From NCBI RefSeq assembly GCF_002303925.1, contig NZ_MRCS01000018.1:46663-110662 (forward strand): a stretch of 64,000 bases of DNA. The letters are read 5' to 3'. Source of the stretch: Pseudomonas sp. ACN8 (GTDB lineage: Bacteria; Pseudomonadota; Gammaproteobacteria; Pseudomonadales; Pseudomonadaceae). Position numbers and translations under genes: made by a program. Each line of letters opens with the position of its first letter. Position 1 is the first letter of the stretch. Of this stretch, positions 46,470 to 55,230 are shown one piece after another. The notes under the pieces are model-generated. The model was not told the origin of the DNA. It saw nothing but the letters and a program-made list of their open reading frames with translations, and did no database searches.

Positions 46470-49058
46470 TCAGTTTTCGTCGCTATTGGCGTCCGTCCCT
46501 TTGCTGCTCGATCCGGGGTTCGCGGTCTGGGGCGATTCACTGCGAAATACCTCGAGACCGGCGAATTGCATATCTGTTCGCTGAAGCAACTCGGTGAGGC
46601 CATCAGTACCCGTGATGCCTTGCACCAGGCTGCCGTCTTCCAATGCGACTTTGTAAGCTTGGCCTTGAGCAATTGCGGTTGGATCACCTTCATAGTGCAG
46701 TCGATGCCGTTGGTCAGCGCCGTCCCGTCCGAAAACAGGAATGGCGGCACTGTCGGTCTTCGGCCCCACCCAGTCATGCTCGCCGGCATGCACAATGGCC
46801 TTGCCCTGGGTGCCGATCTCGACCCCGCCGCCGATCCTGATGTAGCTGCCGTCATCGGCCACCAGGCGGATGGTGGGGGCGGTGACGAGCACCTCGCCTT
46901 CGGCCGCCGACAGGTGCAGGTTCTTTTGCGCGTTGAGCACCATGTCGTCGTCCTGGGCTTGCACCCGCACCTTGCCGCGATTGGCGATGGCGCTGATGCC
47001 CTCGTCCTGGGCGAAGGCGCTGATCCCTTTGCCGGCTTGCAGACGCATGGCCGCGCCGCTGGTCAACTGCAGGTGGTCCTGGGCGGTGGTGTCGTGGTTT
47101 TCACCGGCGTAATGCACCTGCGAGCGCGGCGTAGCGCTGGCGATGCCGGCTTCGGCCGCCAGCGCGACCACCGGCTCGCCCGGACTGTTGCTGGTCGGTT
47201 CGGGCCATTGACTCAACGACTGGCGCAACGCCTCGATGCCCTGGGTGTCGACCTGCCGACTGCCACGGGCAGCGGCGGTCTGGCCGAGGGACTGGAACAG
47301 CTCGCCGCACTCGGCCAAGAGCGTGAGCAGTTCTTCGCGGTCCAGCTGTGAGCCCTGCGCCTCGTGACGAGCGTAGGTGGTCAACAACATCCCTTGGGCC
47401 GCCCGCAGGGCAATCGCGGCATCGCTGCGCAATTCGGCGCCCTGGCCGCGTGCCTGGGCCTGGCCGTCGGTTCGCGGGGTGACGAGTTTGCCCAGATTCA
47501 GCGCCGTGGCCTGATGGGTCGTGGCCAGTCGGGCGCGCAGCGCGCCGGGGGTATCGTCGAAGAGCAGTTCGTTGAAGCCCCTGCCCTGATGTTCGCGGGT
47601 CTGGATCCCGGATAAGGTGCGATTGCCCGGCAACCCCGTGGCGTTGCTGAAGTGCGGCGGAACATGGTCGGCGTTGTACAGCACCGACGTCACCAGAGGG
47701 CGGTCGATGTCGCCACCGAGGAAGGTGACCAGCACTTCCTGACCGATGCGCGGCAAAAACTGATGGCCGAAGCCGGTGCCGCCACTGGGCATGGCGACCC
47801 TCAGCCAGGTCGTGCCTGGTGCCGCATCCTGCTCCCGCTGCCAATGAAAGCGCACTTGCACGCGGGCCATCTCGTCGGTAAACACCTCCTCGCCTTTCGG
47901 GCCCACCACAATGGCGGTGAGCGGCCCGGAAATCGTCGGTCGGGGCGTCATGATCGGTGGGCGATAGGCAATCTTGTGGCGGATGCAGACGAAGGTGTTG
48001 TCGTAGCTCGCCGGTTGATCCGTCAGGTAGTTGTTGCGGCCTCGGTGCTCCACCTTGAGCAGGAGGAACTGGCGATCATCCACGGGATCACGGTCGTGAT
48101 CGAAGTGCTCGGTCAGTTCGAAGGTGTAACCGGGCAGCATGGCGCGACAGTTGCTGGCGCCCTCAAATGTCTTGGCCTGTACCTCCAGGGCTTCGAGTCG
48201 ATGACGCACCAGTGCTTCGCCATCGGCGGGCATCCCGTGGCTGTAGTGACCGGGAAAGTCGTAGATTTCGTAGGCGGGGACCTCACCTTGGGCGTTGAGG
48301 CTGGGCATGCTCACCGGCAGCCGATTGCGCGGTTGCCGGTAGTCGAACGTCTGAATGGCCATCTTGCCGGATTGCAACTCCCGGTGGCTGCTCCATTGGG
48401 TGATCGAGTCGGCGGTCTCGGTGACCGAGGCGCTGTGGTAGCGGATCCGTGGTTGCCGGGCCAGCGGCTCAAGGTGGCGGGAGTGATCGGTGATGATCAG
48501 GCGGTGTTCTTCCTTCGAATGATCGAAGTAGAAAAACAGACCCTCACGTTCCAGCAGGCGCAAGACGAAATCCAGATCGCTCTCGCGGTATTGCGTGATG
48601 TAGCTGTGCGACTTGAGCGGCTGCTCCAGACGGAACTCGAACCCGGGCAGCACGCCATAGTGGGCGAACACCGTGCGCAGGATGTCTTCGACGGTTTGCT
48701 CCTGAAAGATCCGCGAGTCGAAGCGGCGCGACAGCATCCACAGCCAGGGGCTCAAGGTGGCCGAATAGTAAGCCAGGCCGCCGTCACTGTTCTGCAGGCT
48801 GAAGCGACTGATGTAACCGTGAATGTAGCGCGCCTCGCCGCACGCCAGTTCAATCTCGAGTGACGCCGGTTGCCCCATCAGAGACTTGAGCTCCAGCCGG
48901 GCGTCCTGACTGATCAGTGACAACTCGAAACTGAACAAGGTCGACAGACCTTCGGAACCGTAAAACTCCTCAAGCAGAAGTTCCTGATGGTCTTTGAACG
49001 GGGAGATGAAGCTGATCAGGCGGCGGTTTTGTGGCGAGAATATTTTTGTCAGTTCCAT
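46470..49058 (-). CDS. vgrG: VgrG spike protein (VgrG2b-type, Tle3-linked)
   Basis: An 862-residue T6SS puncturing spike subunit. The N-terminal gp27-like part (FSPQNRRLISFISPFKDHQEL) is followed by YDFPGHYSHG..., the gp5/OB-fold part with WLRVAMPSGGTGFGHQFLPRIG, and a long DUF2345 beta-prism (ITAPTIRLVADDGSYIRIGGG near residues 740-770). A short C-terminal extension ends in PGSSSKGTDANSDEN. No metallopeptidase tail as in PA0262 is present. ATG 49058 follows AGGAAG; residues upstream in the open frame are not VgrG-like. It heads the vgrG-tle3-tla3-PAAR operon. Confidence 0.93.
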   Translation of the reverse strand: MELTKIFSPQNRRLISFISPFKDHQELLLEEFYGSEGLSTLFSFELSLISQDARLELKSLMGQPASLEIELACGEARYIHGYISRFSLQNSDGGLAYYSATLSPWLWMLSRRFDSRIFQEQTVEDILRTVFAHYGVLPGFEFRLEQPLKSHSYITQYRESDLDFVLRLLEREGLFFYFDHSKEEHRLIITDHSRHLEPLARQPRIRYHSASVTETADSITQWSSHRELQSGKMAIQTFDYRQPRNRLPVSMPSLNAQGEVPAYEIYDFPGHYSHGMPADGEALVRHRLEALEVQAKTFEGASNCRAMLPGYTFELTEHFDHDRDPVDDRQFLLLKVEHRGRNNYLTDQPASYDNTFVCIRHKIAYRPPIMTPRPTISGPLTAIVVGPKGEEVFTDEMARVQVRFHWQREQDAAPGTTWLRVAMPSGGTGFGHQFLPRIGQEVLVTFLGGDIDRPLVTSVLYNADHVPPHFSNATGLPGNRTLSGIQTREHQGRGFNELLFDDTPGALRARLATTHQATALNLGKLVTPRTDGQAQARGQGAELRSDAAIALRAAQGMLLTTYARHEAQGSQLDREELLTLLAECGELFQSLGQTAAARGSRQVDTQGIEALRQSLSQWPEPTSNSPGEPVVALAAEAGIASATPRSQVHYAGENHDTTAQDHLQLTSGAAMRLQAGKGISAFAQDEGISAIANRGKVRVQAQDDDMVLNAQKNLHLSAAEGEVLVTAPTIRLVADDGSYIRIGGGVEIGTQGKAIVHAGEHDWVGPKTDSAAIPVFGRDGADQRHRLHYEGDPTAIAQGQAYKVALEDGSLVQGITGTDGLTELLQRTDMQFAGLEVFRSESPQTANPGSSSKGTDANSDEN

Positions 49059-49299
49059 TAACAAGCTTCCTGCGACATAAGCAACCCGTGTTCGCCCCCC
49101 AGGATTTGTTATGTCCTTGCTCCTGGGGAAACACTGAAACGGGCATTTAAGGCGCTTATGCAATAGCTCGTATGTAGGATCTGTCCTGTTTTGGGTGCGG
49201 AAATTTCGCCGCTATGTTCCCGTCTTGAAAGAAGTGATTGTCTGGTCCTGAAACCGAAATAGGCCGATTTCCGGACCAGACGAACGTGCACAGCTGTAA

Positions 49300-50862
49300 T
49301 CAGCTCCCCGCAGGCTTGTCCAGCGCCGCCTCCGCCGCGGCAATTTCCGCCTGGCGCTTGACGATCATGTCGCCCACCGGCGGCCCCTGGAAGCGCCGCG
49401 CTTCAAATCCGAACCAGACGATGGCCGTCAGCACCAGGAAGCCGATGGTGATGTACAGCGCCCAATCGTTCGGTGGCTGGATGCCGATGACGAAAATGAT
49501 GATCATCGACAGGATCGAGAGAATGGCGAACACCGAGTACCAGAAACGCCCCATGTTCCACGGCCCCATGGTCGGCCACTTCGACGTCCCGAAGGTAAAC
49601 AGGCCGAGCGCGATGGGAATGGCGAAGGAGAAGAACAGGAAGATCACCGTGCAGGACACCACGATCGTATAGACCGGCGTTGTCCCGACCGAGATCACCG
49701 ACGATCCCCAGTCGAACAACACCGCGAGGGTGGCACCGGTCCAGATGGCCGCGACCGGGCTGCGATGGGTCGATGAGACCGAGGACAGCGCTTTTGAGCA
49801 GGGCAGGCCACCGTCCCGGGAGAACGCGAAGATCATCCGTGAAACCGAGGTAACGGTGGCCAGCCCGCAGAGCACCTGCGAAATGAAGATCGCCACGAAA
49901 AGCACCAGTTTCAGTGTCGGGTTGACCTGGGTGTTCATGGCCCAGAAAAACACGTTCCAGCCTTGCTTGGCCGCCTCGTCCATGTTCGGCAGCATCAGCA
50001 CGAACGCGCTGAGCATCAGCCAGCCGAACAGCAACGACCAGACCACCGACATGACCATGCCGCGCGGCACCGACATGGCCGCGTTGCGGGTTTCCTCGGA
50101 GGTATGCGCGGAGGCGTCATAGCCGGTGATGGTGTAGATCGGCAACAGCAGGCCGAGCATGAAAACCCAGCCGTTGGAGACCTGTGGCCAGACGCCGCCG
50201 CCCGCCTCGCCGGAATAGTTGCCGAAGGTCCACAGCCGCGCGAATTCATAGCTGGGTGCCGACATCAGGCAGACGATGGTCAGGGCCAGCGCCGTGGCGA
50301 AGATCAGGTAGCCGGAGAAGTCAGTGAGTTTGGCCGTCAGGCCGATGCCCAGGTGGTTGCACAAGGCCTGCAGGCCGGTGAGGATCGCCAGGAAAATCAC
50401 CCGGACCGTGGTCGTGTCCTCCATGCCCAGTGCCGGTCCGAAGGCCCCGAAAAAGAAGTAATAGGTGCCGACATTGATTGCGCCCAGCACGGTGACCAGC
50501 CCCAGCAGGTTGAACCACGCAGTCAGCCAGCCGGTGAAGCGGTTACCGAGAATCGAGCCCCAGTGGTACAGGCCGCCGGCGGTGGGGTAGGCCGAGGAAA
50601 TCTGTGCCATGGCCATGGCGAATACCCCGGAGATCAGGCAACCGATCGGCCAGCCGATGCCGATGGAGATGCCACCCGCGCCGGAGGTGCCCTGGGCCAG
50701 TGAGTTGATGCCACCCGAGAGGATGCAGATGATCGAAAAGGAAATGGCGAAGTTTGAGAAAACCCCCATTCGTCGTGAGAGTTGCTGGGCATAGCCCATG
50801 CTGTGCAGCACCTTGACGTCATCGTCGTGCGTTTCGGTGCCCGGCTGGCTTGCTGGGTTCAT
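49300..50862 (-). CDS. APC-superfamily amine/amino-acid permease
   Basis: A 520-residue inner-membrane permease with about twelve hydrophobic segments. The first helix is in GVFSNFAISFSIICILSGGIN, followed by the consensus GIGWPIGCLISGVFAMAMAQ and AYPTAGGLYHWGS, typical of the APC/GABA-permease-like group. It lies downstream of the gamma-glutamylation genes on the same strand, separated by a REP pair, and could import the amine or amino alcohol used by that pathway. Confidence 0.9.
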   Translation of the reverse strand: MNPASQPGTETHDDDVKVLHSMGYAQQLSRRMGVFSNFAISFSIICILSGGINSLAQGTSGAGGISIGIGWPIGCLISGVFAMAMAQISSAYPTAGGLYHWGSILGNRFTGWLTAWFNLLGLVTVLGAINVGTYYFFFGAFGPALGMEDTTTVRVIFLAILTGLQALCNHLGIGLTAKLTDFSGYLIFATALALTIVCLMSAPSYEFARLWTFGNYSGEAGGGVWPQVSNGWVFMLGLLLPIYTITGYDASAHTSEETRNAAMSVPRGMVMSVVWSLLFGWLMLSAFVLMLPNMDEAAKQGWNVFFWAMNTQVNPTLKLVLFVAIFISQVLCGLATVTSVSRMIFAFSRDGGLPCSKALSSVSSTHRSPVAAIWTGATLAVLFDWGSSVISVGTTPVYTIVVSCTVIFLFFSFAIPIALGLFTFGTSKWPTMGPWNMGRFWYSVFAILSILSMIIIFVIGIQPPNDWALYITIGFLVLTAIVWFGFEARRFQGPPVGDMIVKRQAEIAAAEAALDKPAGS

Positions 50863-50928
50863 GATGTGTGCCCCTTGTCAGGTTTTGGACAGGCCGAACT
50901 GAGCCGCCGTAGGCTCGACCTTGGTTTT

Positions 50929-51030
50929 CTGTAGGAGCGAGCCTGCTCGCGATAGACTTGAGGATGACGCGGGGTATCAGGCTCCCCGCGTCATCGTTAA
51001 CGTCCATCGCGAGCGAGCTCGCTCCTACAG
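50929..51030. repeat. REP pair (REPIN)
   Basis: Inverted ctgtaggagcgagcctgctc and gagcgagctcgctcctacag copies separate the iron alcohol dehydrogenase from the permease gene. The spacer also holds the smaller dyad gatgacgcgggg...ccccgcgtcatc. Confidence 0.88.
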
Positions 51031-52185
51031 ACGGCCGTGAAACGCCGAGTCGAAAATCTTTGCCACGCCGTCCCGGGTCAAGGGCAGCGGGTTGCCGCCG
51101 GCGGAAGGGTCGACAATTGCCATGTCGGCGATCAGGTCGGCCTGCCGGTCATCCACGCCCAGTTCAACCAGGGTGTGGGGCACGCCGATGTCCTTGCGCA
51201 GCTTGAGGACGAAGGCCAGGAAGCTGTCGAACCCCGGGGAGGGCAGGCGCAGGTACGCGGCCAGGCGGGTGATGCGCTCCTCGATGGCCGAGCGATTGAA
51301 CTGCAGCACATAGGGCATGAAGGTGGCATTGGTCATGCCGTGATGGGTGTCGTACAGCGCGCCCACCGGATGGGACAGCGCATGCATCCCGCCCAGGCCT
51401 TTCTGGAATGCCGTGGCGCCCATGGCCGCCGCCGCGAGCATTTGCGCGCGGGCCTCAAGGTCCGACGGGGTGTGTACCGCCTTCACCAGTGAGTTGGCCA
51501 CCAGGCGCATGCCTTCCACGGCAATGCCATCGGCCAAGGGATGAAAGCCGGGGGCGCAGTACGCTTCCAGGCAATGGGATAACGCATCCATGCCAGTGCC
51601 GGCGGTGATTTTCGCCGGCATGCCGACAGTAAGGGCCGGATCGCTGATCACCACGCAGGGCATCATTTTCGGGTGGAAGATGATGCGTTTGGTGTGGGTG
51701 CGCTCGTCGATGATCACCGCCGCGCGACCGACTTCGGAACCGGTGCCCGCCGTGGTCGGCACGGCAATGACCGGGGCGATGCGGCTGTCGTCCGCGCGGG
51801 TCCAGTAGTCGCCGATGTCTTCGAAGTCCCAGACCGGACGGGTCTGGCCGCTCATGAAGGCAATGAGCTTGCCCATGTCCAGGCCACTGCCACCGCCGAA
51901 AGCGATCACGCCGTCGTGCTGGCCGGCACGCCAGGCATCGAGCCCTCCGGCCAGGTTGGCTTCCACCGGATTGGGCTTGAGGTCACAAAACAGCGCCACG
52001 CCAAGACCGGCGGCGCGCAATGCGTCCAGCGCCGCCGTGGTGATCGGCGCGCGTGCCAGGCCGCTATCGGTCACCAGCAAGGGGCGCTGGATGCCCTGGC
52101 TGCGACAGACCTCGGCCAGTTCGGCGATGCGCCCGACACCGAAACGAACGCTGGTGGGGTAGTTCCAGTTTCCTGTCAGGTTCAT
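51025..52185 (-). CDS. Iron-containing alcohol dehydrogenase
   Basis: A 386-residue group III Fe-NAD(P) alcohol dehydrogenase. Nucleotide binding is at VIAFGGGSGLDMGKLIAFM; the family signature HALSHPVGALYDTHHGMTNA carries two of the metal-binding His, and Asp/His ligands lie in MDALSHCLEAY. The start codon lies four bases after the aldehyde dehydrogenase stop. In this operon it would oxidise a hydroxyl group of a gamma-glutamylated amino alcohol to the aldehyde, by analogy to the isopropylamine (ipu) pathway; that assignment is inference. Confidence 0.92.
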   Translation of the reverse strand: MNLTGNWNYPTSVRFGVGRIAELAEVCRSQGIQRPLLVTDSGLARAPITTAALDALRAAGLGVALFCDLKPNPVEANLAGGLDAWRAGQHDGVIAFGGGSGLDMGKLIAFMSGQTRPVWDFEDIGDYWTRADDSRIAPVIAVPTTAGTGSEVGRAAVIIDERTHTKRIIFHPKMMPCVVISDPALTVGMPAKITAGTGMDALSHCLEAYCAPGFHPLADGIAVEGMRLVANSLVKAVHTPSDLEARAQMLAAAAMGATAFQKGLGGMHALSHPVGALYDTHHGMTNATFMPYVLQFNRSAIEERITRLAAYLRLPSPGFDSFLAFVLKLRKDIGVPHTLVELGVDDRQADLIADMAIVDPSAGGNPLPLTRDGVAKIFDSAFHGRL

Positions 52186-52188
52186 GGT

Positions 52189-53580
52189 CTACACCTCGTG
52201 ACGCAGATGAAAGGATTTGGCCCGGGTCAGGTGTTCGTAGCCCAGTGACGACAGGGTGACGCCGCGCCCGCTGTTCTTCACGCCGGTCCAGGCCAGTGCC
52301 GGGTCCAGGTAATCGCAGCGGTTCATGAACACCGTGCCGGTGGCGATCTCGTTGCCCAGGCGTTCGGCCGCTGCGAGGTCCCGGGTCCAGATGGACGCAC
52401 TGAGCCCGAACTCACTGTCGTTCATCAAGGCGATGGCTTCTTCATCGCTGGCCACCGGCATGATGCCGACCACCGGGCCAAAGCTTTCGTCGCGCATGAC
52501 CGACATTTGATGGGTCACGTCCACCAGCACTTGCGGTGCCAGGTAGGCGCTGCCCGGCACGTCGGCGGGAAAGGACTTCGGATCGATCAGCGCTGTCGCG
52601 CCCTGGGCCTGCGCTTCGGCGATCTGGCCGCGAACGAAGAAGGCGGCGCCCGGCGTCACCAACGGACCGAGGGTGGTGGCTTCGTCCAACGGGTTGCCCA
52701 GCACGTATTGGCGGGTCAGTTCGGCGAAGCGCTCGACAAACACCGGGTAGATTTTCTGGTCGACGTAGATGCGTTCCACGGCGCAGCAACTCTGCCCGGA
52801 ATTGAAGAAACTGCCGTCCACCAGATTTTCCACCGCGTGTTCAAGGTTGGCGTCTGCCCGGACATAGGCCGGGTCCTTTCCGCCGAGCTCCAGGCCCATG
52901 CCGAGAAATTGTCCGCTGGCGGCGCTTTCCATGACTTTGCCAGCTTCCACGGAACCGGTGAAGTTCACCTGCTGCACGCGCCCGGCAGCAATGATCGCCC
53001 CGGTCGACACATGGTCGAGCAGCAGATTCTGGAACAACCCTTCGGGCAGCTTTGCGCGACGCATGGCCTCGGCAAAACGCTCGCCCACCAGTAGGGTTTG
53101 CGATGCATGTTTGAGGATCACACTGTTGCCGGCCATCAGCGCCGGGATGATCGTGTTCACCGCCGTCAGATAGGGGTAATTCCACGGAGCGACCACCAGC
53201 ACCGTGCCCAGCGGCTCGCGTTTGATATAGCGCTGGAAACCCGCCTTGGGCTCCGGCTCTATAGCGGCCAGGGCCTGCGGTGCGATGGCGATCATGTGCC
53301 GGGCGCGTTCGGCAAAACCGCGCAGTTCGCCGGCACCGTAACGCACCGGGCGGCCCATCTGCCAGGCCAGCTCCGGCACGATGTCGACCTGCATCGACAG
53401 CATCGCGTCCACCGCAGCGCTGCAAAATGCCGCGCGTTCGCTCAGTGATCGGCGTTGCCATGACGCCTGTGCGCTGGCAGCCGCCGTCAGCGCTTGCTCG
53501 ACTTGCGTCGCATCGGCAAGATCGCGTTCGACGTACACCCGGCCATCGACAGGGGAGATCAGTTGCACCTTCGCAGTCAT
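52189..53580 (-). CDS. Aldehyde dehydrogenase of the gamma-glutamylation cluster
   Basis: A 463-residue NAD(P)-dependent aldehyde dehydrogenase, a little shorter than the usual ~490. The catalytic Cys is in FFNSGQSCCAVERIYV (GQSC), the Glu in MGLELGGKDPAYV, and the coenzyme loop is NFTGSVEAGKVM. ATG 53580 begins MTAKVQLISPVDGRVYVERD; the longer frame is not conserved. It starts eight bases after the glutamine-synthetase-like gene. It would oxidise the gamma-glutamyl aminoaldehyde to the acid. Confidence 0.92.
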   Translation of the reverse strand: MTAKVQLISPVDGRVYVERDLADATQVEQALTAAASAQASWQRRSLSERAAFCSAAVDAMLSMQVDIVPELAWQMGRPVRYGAGELRGFAERARHMIAIAPQALAAIEPEPKAGFQRYIKREPLGTVLVVAPWNYPYLTAVNTIIPALMAGNSVILKHASQTLLVGERFAEAMRRAKLPEGLFQNLLLDHVSTGAIIAAGRVQQVNFTGSVEAGKVMESAASGQFLGMGLELGGKDPAYVRADANLEHAVENLVDGSFFNSGQSCCAVERIYVDQKIYPVFVERFAELTRQYVLGNPLDEATTLGPLVTPGAAFFVRGQIAEAQAQGATALIDPKSFPADVPGSAYLAPQVLVDVTHQMSVMRDESFGPVVGIMPVASDEEAIALMNDSEFGLSASIWTRDLAAAERLGNEIATGTVFMNRCDYLDPALAWTGVKNSGRGVTLSSLGYEHLTRAKSFHLRHEV

Positions 53581-53587
53581 GATGTTC

Positions 53588-54961
53588 TCAGTAGCGCTCG
53601 AAACCGCGCTGCAATTCCCAATCGGTGATTCGCCGGTCGTACTCTTTCTGCTCCCACTCGGCGGTATGCACGTAATGCTCGACCACCTCATCGCCGAACG
53701 CCTCGCGCAACATGCTTGAGGCCTTGAGGGCGGCGCTTGCCTCGCGCAGGGTCTTGGACACTTCCGGCAAATGCTCGTCGAGGTAGGCGTCGCCTTCGAA
53801 CGGCGGCGCCAGATCGAGCTTCTCGTCGATACCTGCCAAACCCGCCGCGATTAGCGCGGCGAAGGCCAGATAGGGGTTGAGATCGGCGCCGCCGATGCGG
53901 CATTCGATGCGGATGGACTTGCTGCCCTCGGCACACAGGCGAAAGCCGGCGGTGCGATTGTCGCGGCTCCAGACCGCCCGCGTGGGCGCAAAGGTGCCAG
54001 CCTGGAAGCGCTTGTAGGAGTTGATATAAGGCGCGAGAAAACAGGTGATGTCGTTGGCGTACTTGAGCTGCCCGGCGACCCAGGCCCGCATCAGTTTCGA
54101 CATGCCGAACTCGGCTTTCGCGTCGAAGAACAGCGGCTTTTTGGCGTTCTTGTCCCACAGCGAGTTATGGATATGGCTGCTGGAACCGGCGGCGTCGTAG
54201 CGCCACTTGGCCATGAACGTGATCGCCTTGCCCTGCAACTGCGCGATCTCCTTGCAGGCGTGCTTGATGATGACGTGGTGGTCGGCCATGGTCATGGCGT
54301 CGGCGTAGCGGATATTGATCTCTTCCTGGCCCGGGCCCCATTCACCCTTGGAGTTTTCCACGGGAATGCCGGATGCCTGCAAGTGCTTGCGGATCGCCCG
54401 CAGCACCGGCTCTTCACGGGTGGTCTGGAGGATGTTGTAGTCCTCGATGTAATGGCCGGCGGTTTTCGGTTTGTGATAGTTGCGCTGGTGGATCGCCTCG
54501 TAGCTCTCATCGAACAGATAGAACTCGAGTTCCGAGGCAAACATGCCGGTATAACCACGCTCGCGCAGGCGCTCGACCTGCTTTTTCAGAATCGCCCGAG
54601 GGCTGTGGGGCAGGTCCTGGCGATGGTGATGGTCGAGCACGTCACACAGCACCAGCGCCGTGCATTCAAGCCAGGGCACGCGCCGCAGGGTGGACATGTC
54701 AGGCTTGAGCACAAAATCGCCGTAGCCCTTGCTCCAGCTGGCCGCGGCGTAACCCGGCACCGGTTCCATGTCGATGTCGTCGGCCAGCAGGTAGTTGCAG
54801 CAATGGGTTTCTTCATGGCCGCTGTCGATGAAAAACTCGACCTGGAAGCGCTTGCCGACCAGGCGTCCCTGCATGTCGACCATGCAGACCAGTACGGTAT
54901 CGATTTCGCCGGCAGCCGCGGCGCGCTTGAGTGCATCAAAGCTGAGGAGGGGCTCGGTCAT
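53588..54961 (-). CDS. Glutamine-synthetase-like gamma-glutamyl-amine ligase
   Basis: A 457-residue member of the glutamine synthetase superfamily (GlnA type, no adenylylation loop Tyr seen). Beta-grasp N-terminal segment: DTVLVCMVDMQGRLVGKRFQ; ATP/metal site: MFASELEFYLFDESY and NSKGEWGPGQEEINIRYADA; C-terminal catalytic block: FRLCAEGSKSIRIECRIGGADLNPYLAFAA. PuuA/SpuI/IpuC-type enzymes ligate glutamate to polyamines, ethanolamine or isopropylamine. The downstream aldehyde and iron alcohol dehydrogenases point to an amino alcohol or amine substrate rather than ammonia. ATG 54961 is chosen because the upstream extension is not conserved. Housekeeping glnA is ruled out by context. Confidence 0.87.
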   Translation of the reverse strand: MTEPLLSFDALKRAAAAGEIDTVLVCMVDMQGRLVGKRFQVEFFIDSGHEETHCCNYLLADDIDMEPVPGYAAASWSKGYGDFVLKPDMSTLRRVPWLECTALVLCDVLDHHHRQDLPHSPRAILKKQVERLRERGYTGMFASELEFYLFDESYEAIHQRNYHKPKTAGHYIEDYNILQTTREEPVLRAIRKHLQASGIPVENSKGEWGPGQEEINIRYADAMTMADHHVIIKHACKEIAQLQGKAITFMAKWRYDAAGSSSHIHNSLWDKNAKKPLFFDAKAEFGMSKLMRAWVAGQLKYANDITCFLAPYINSYKRFQAGTFAPTRAVWSRDNRTAGFRLCAEGSKSIRIECRIGGADLNPYLAFAALIAAGLAGIDEKLDLAPPFEGDAYLDEHLPEVSKTLREASAALKASSMLREAFGDEVVEHYVHTAEWEQKEYDRRITDWELQRGFERY

Positions 54962-55109
54962 CACGGCAATCCTGCGTGAAAGGTTTGGGCCAGTCTGGGA
55001 TAGCTGTTGCAGACGCTCTCCAGAAAAACCCAAAACCTGCAGAACCGAGCATCGTGAGCAACGAGTTGATCAAAGCTTAGCCTACGGTTGCAATGTGTGA
55101 ATTTTGCCC

Positions 55110-55215
55110 CCCTGTAGGAGCGAGCCTGCTCGCGATGGTCGCTAACGATTACGCGTGACTACTGGCTAAACGCGGCGCACTTGAGTCCTTCGCGAGCAGG
55201 CTCGCTCCCACAGGG
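55110..55215. repeat. REP pair (REPIN)
   Basis: Inverted cctgtaggagcgagcctgct and agcaggctcgctcccacagg copies lie between the glutamine-synthetase-like gene and the winged-helix/TPR regulator. The 269-base gap 54962-55230 otherwise shows nothing clear. Confidence 0.88.
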
Positions 55216-55230
55216 TAAGGTGGGCCGCCT

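Noticed and set aside
42420..49058. Possible prophage tail region because of VgrG/PAAR
   Set aside because: The linked genes are Tle3 and Tla3 type VI effector components, and no phage capsid, terminase or integrase is present.
53588..54961. Housekeeping glutamine synthetase glnA
   Set aside because: Operon with aldehyde and alcohol dehydrogenases and a permease, and a shorter family type without ntrBC nearby, point to a gamma-glutamyl-amine ligase.
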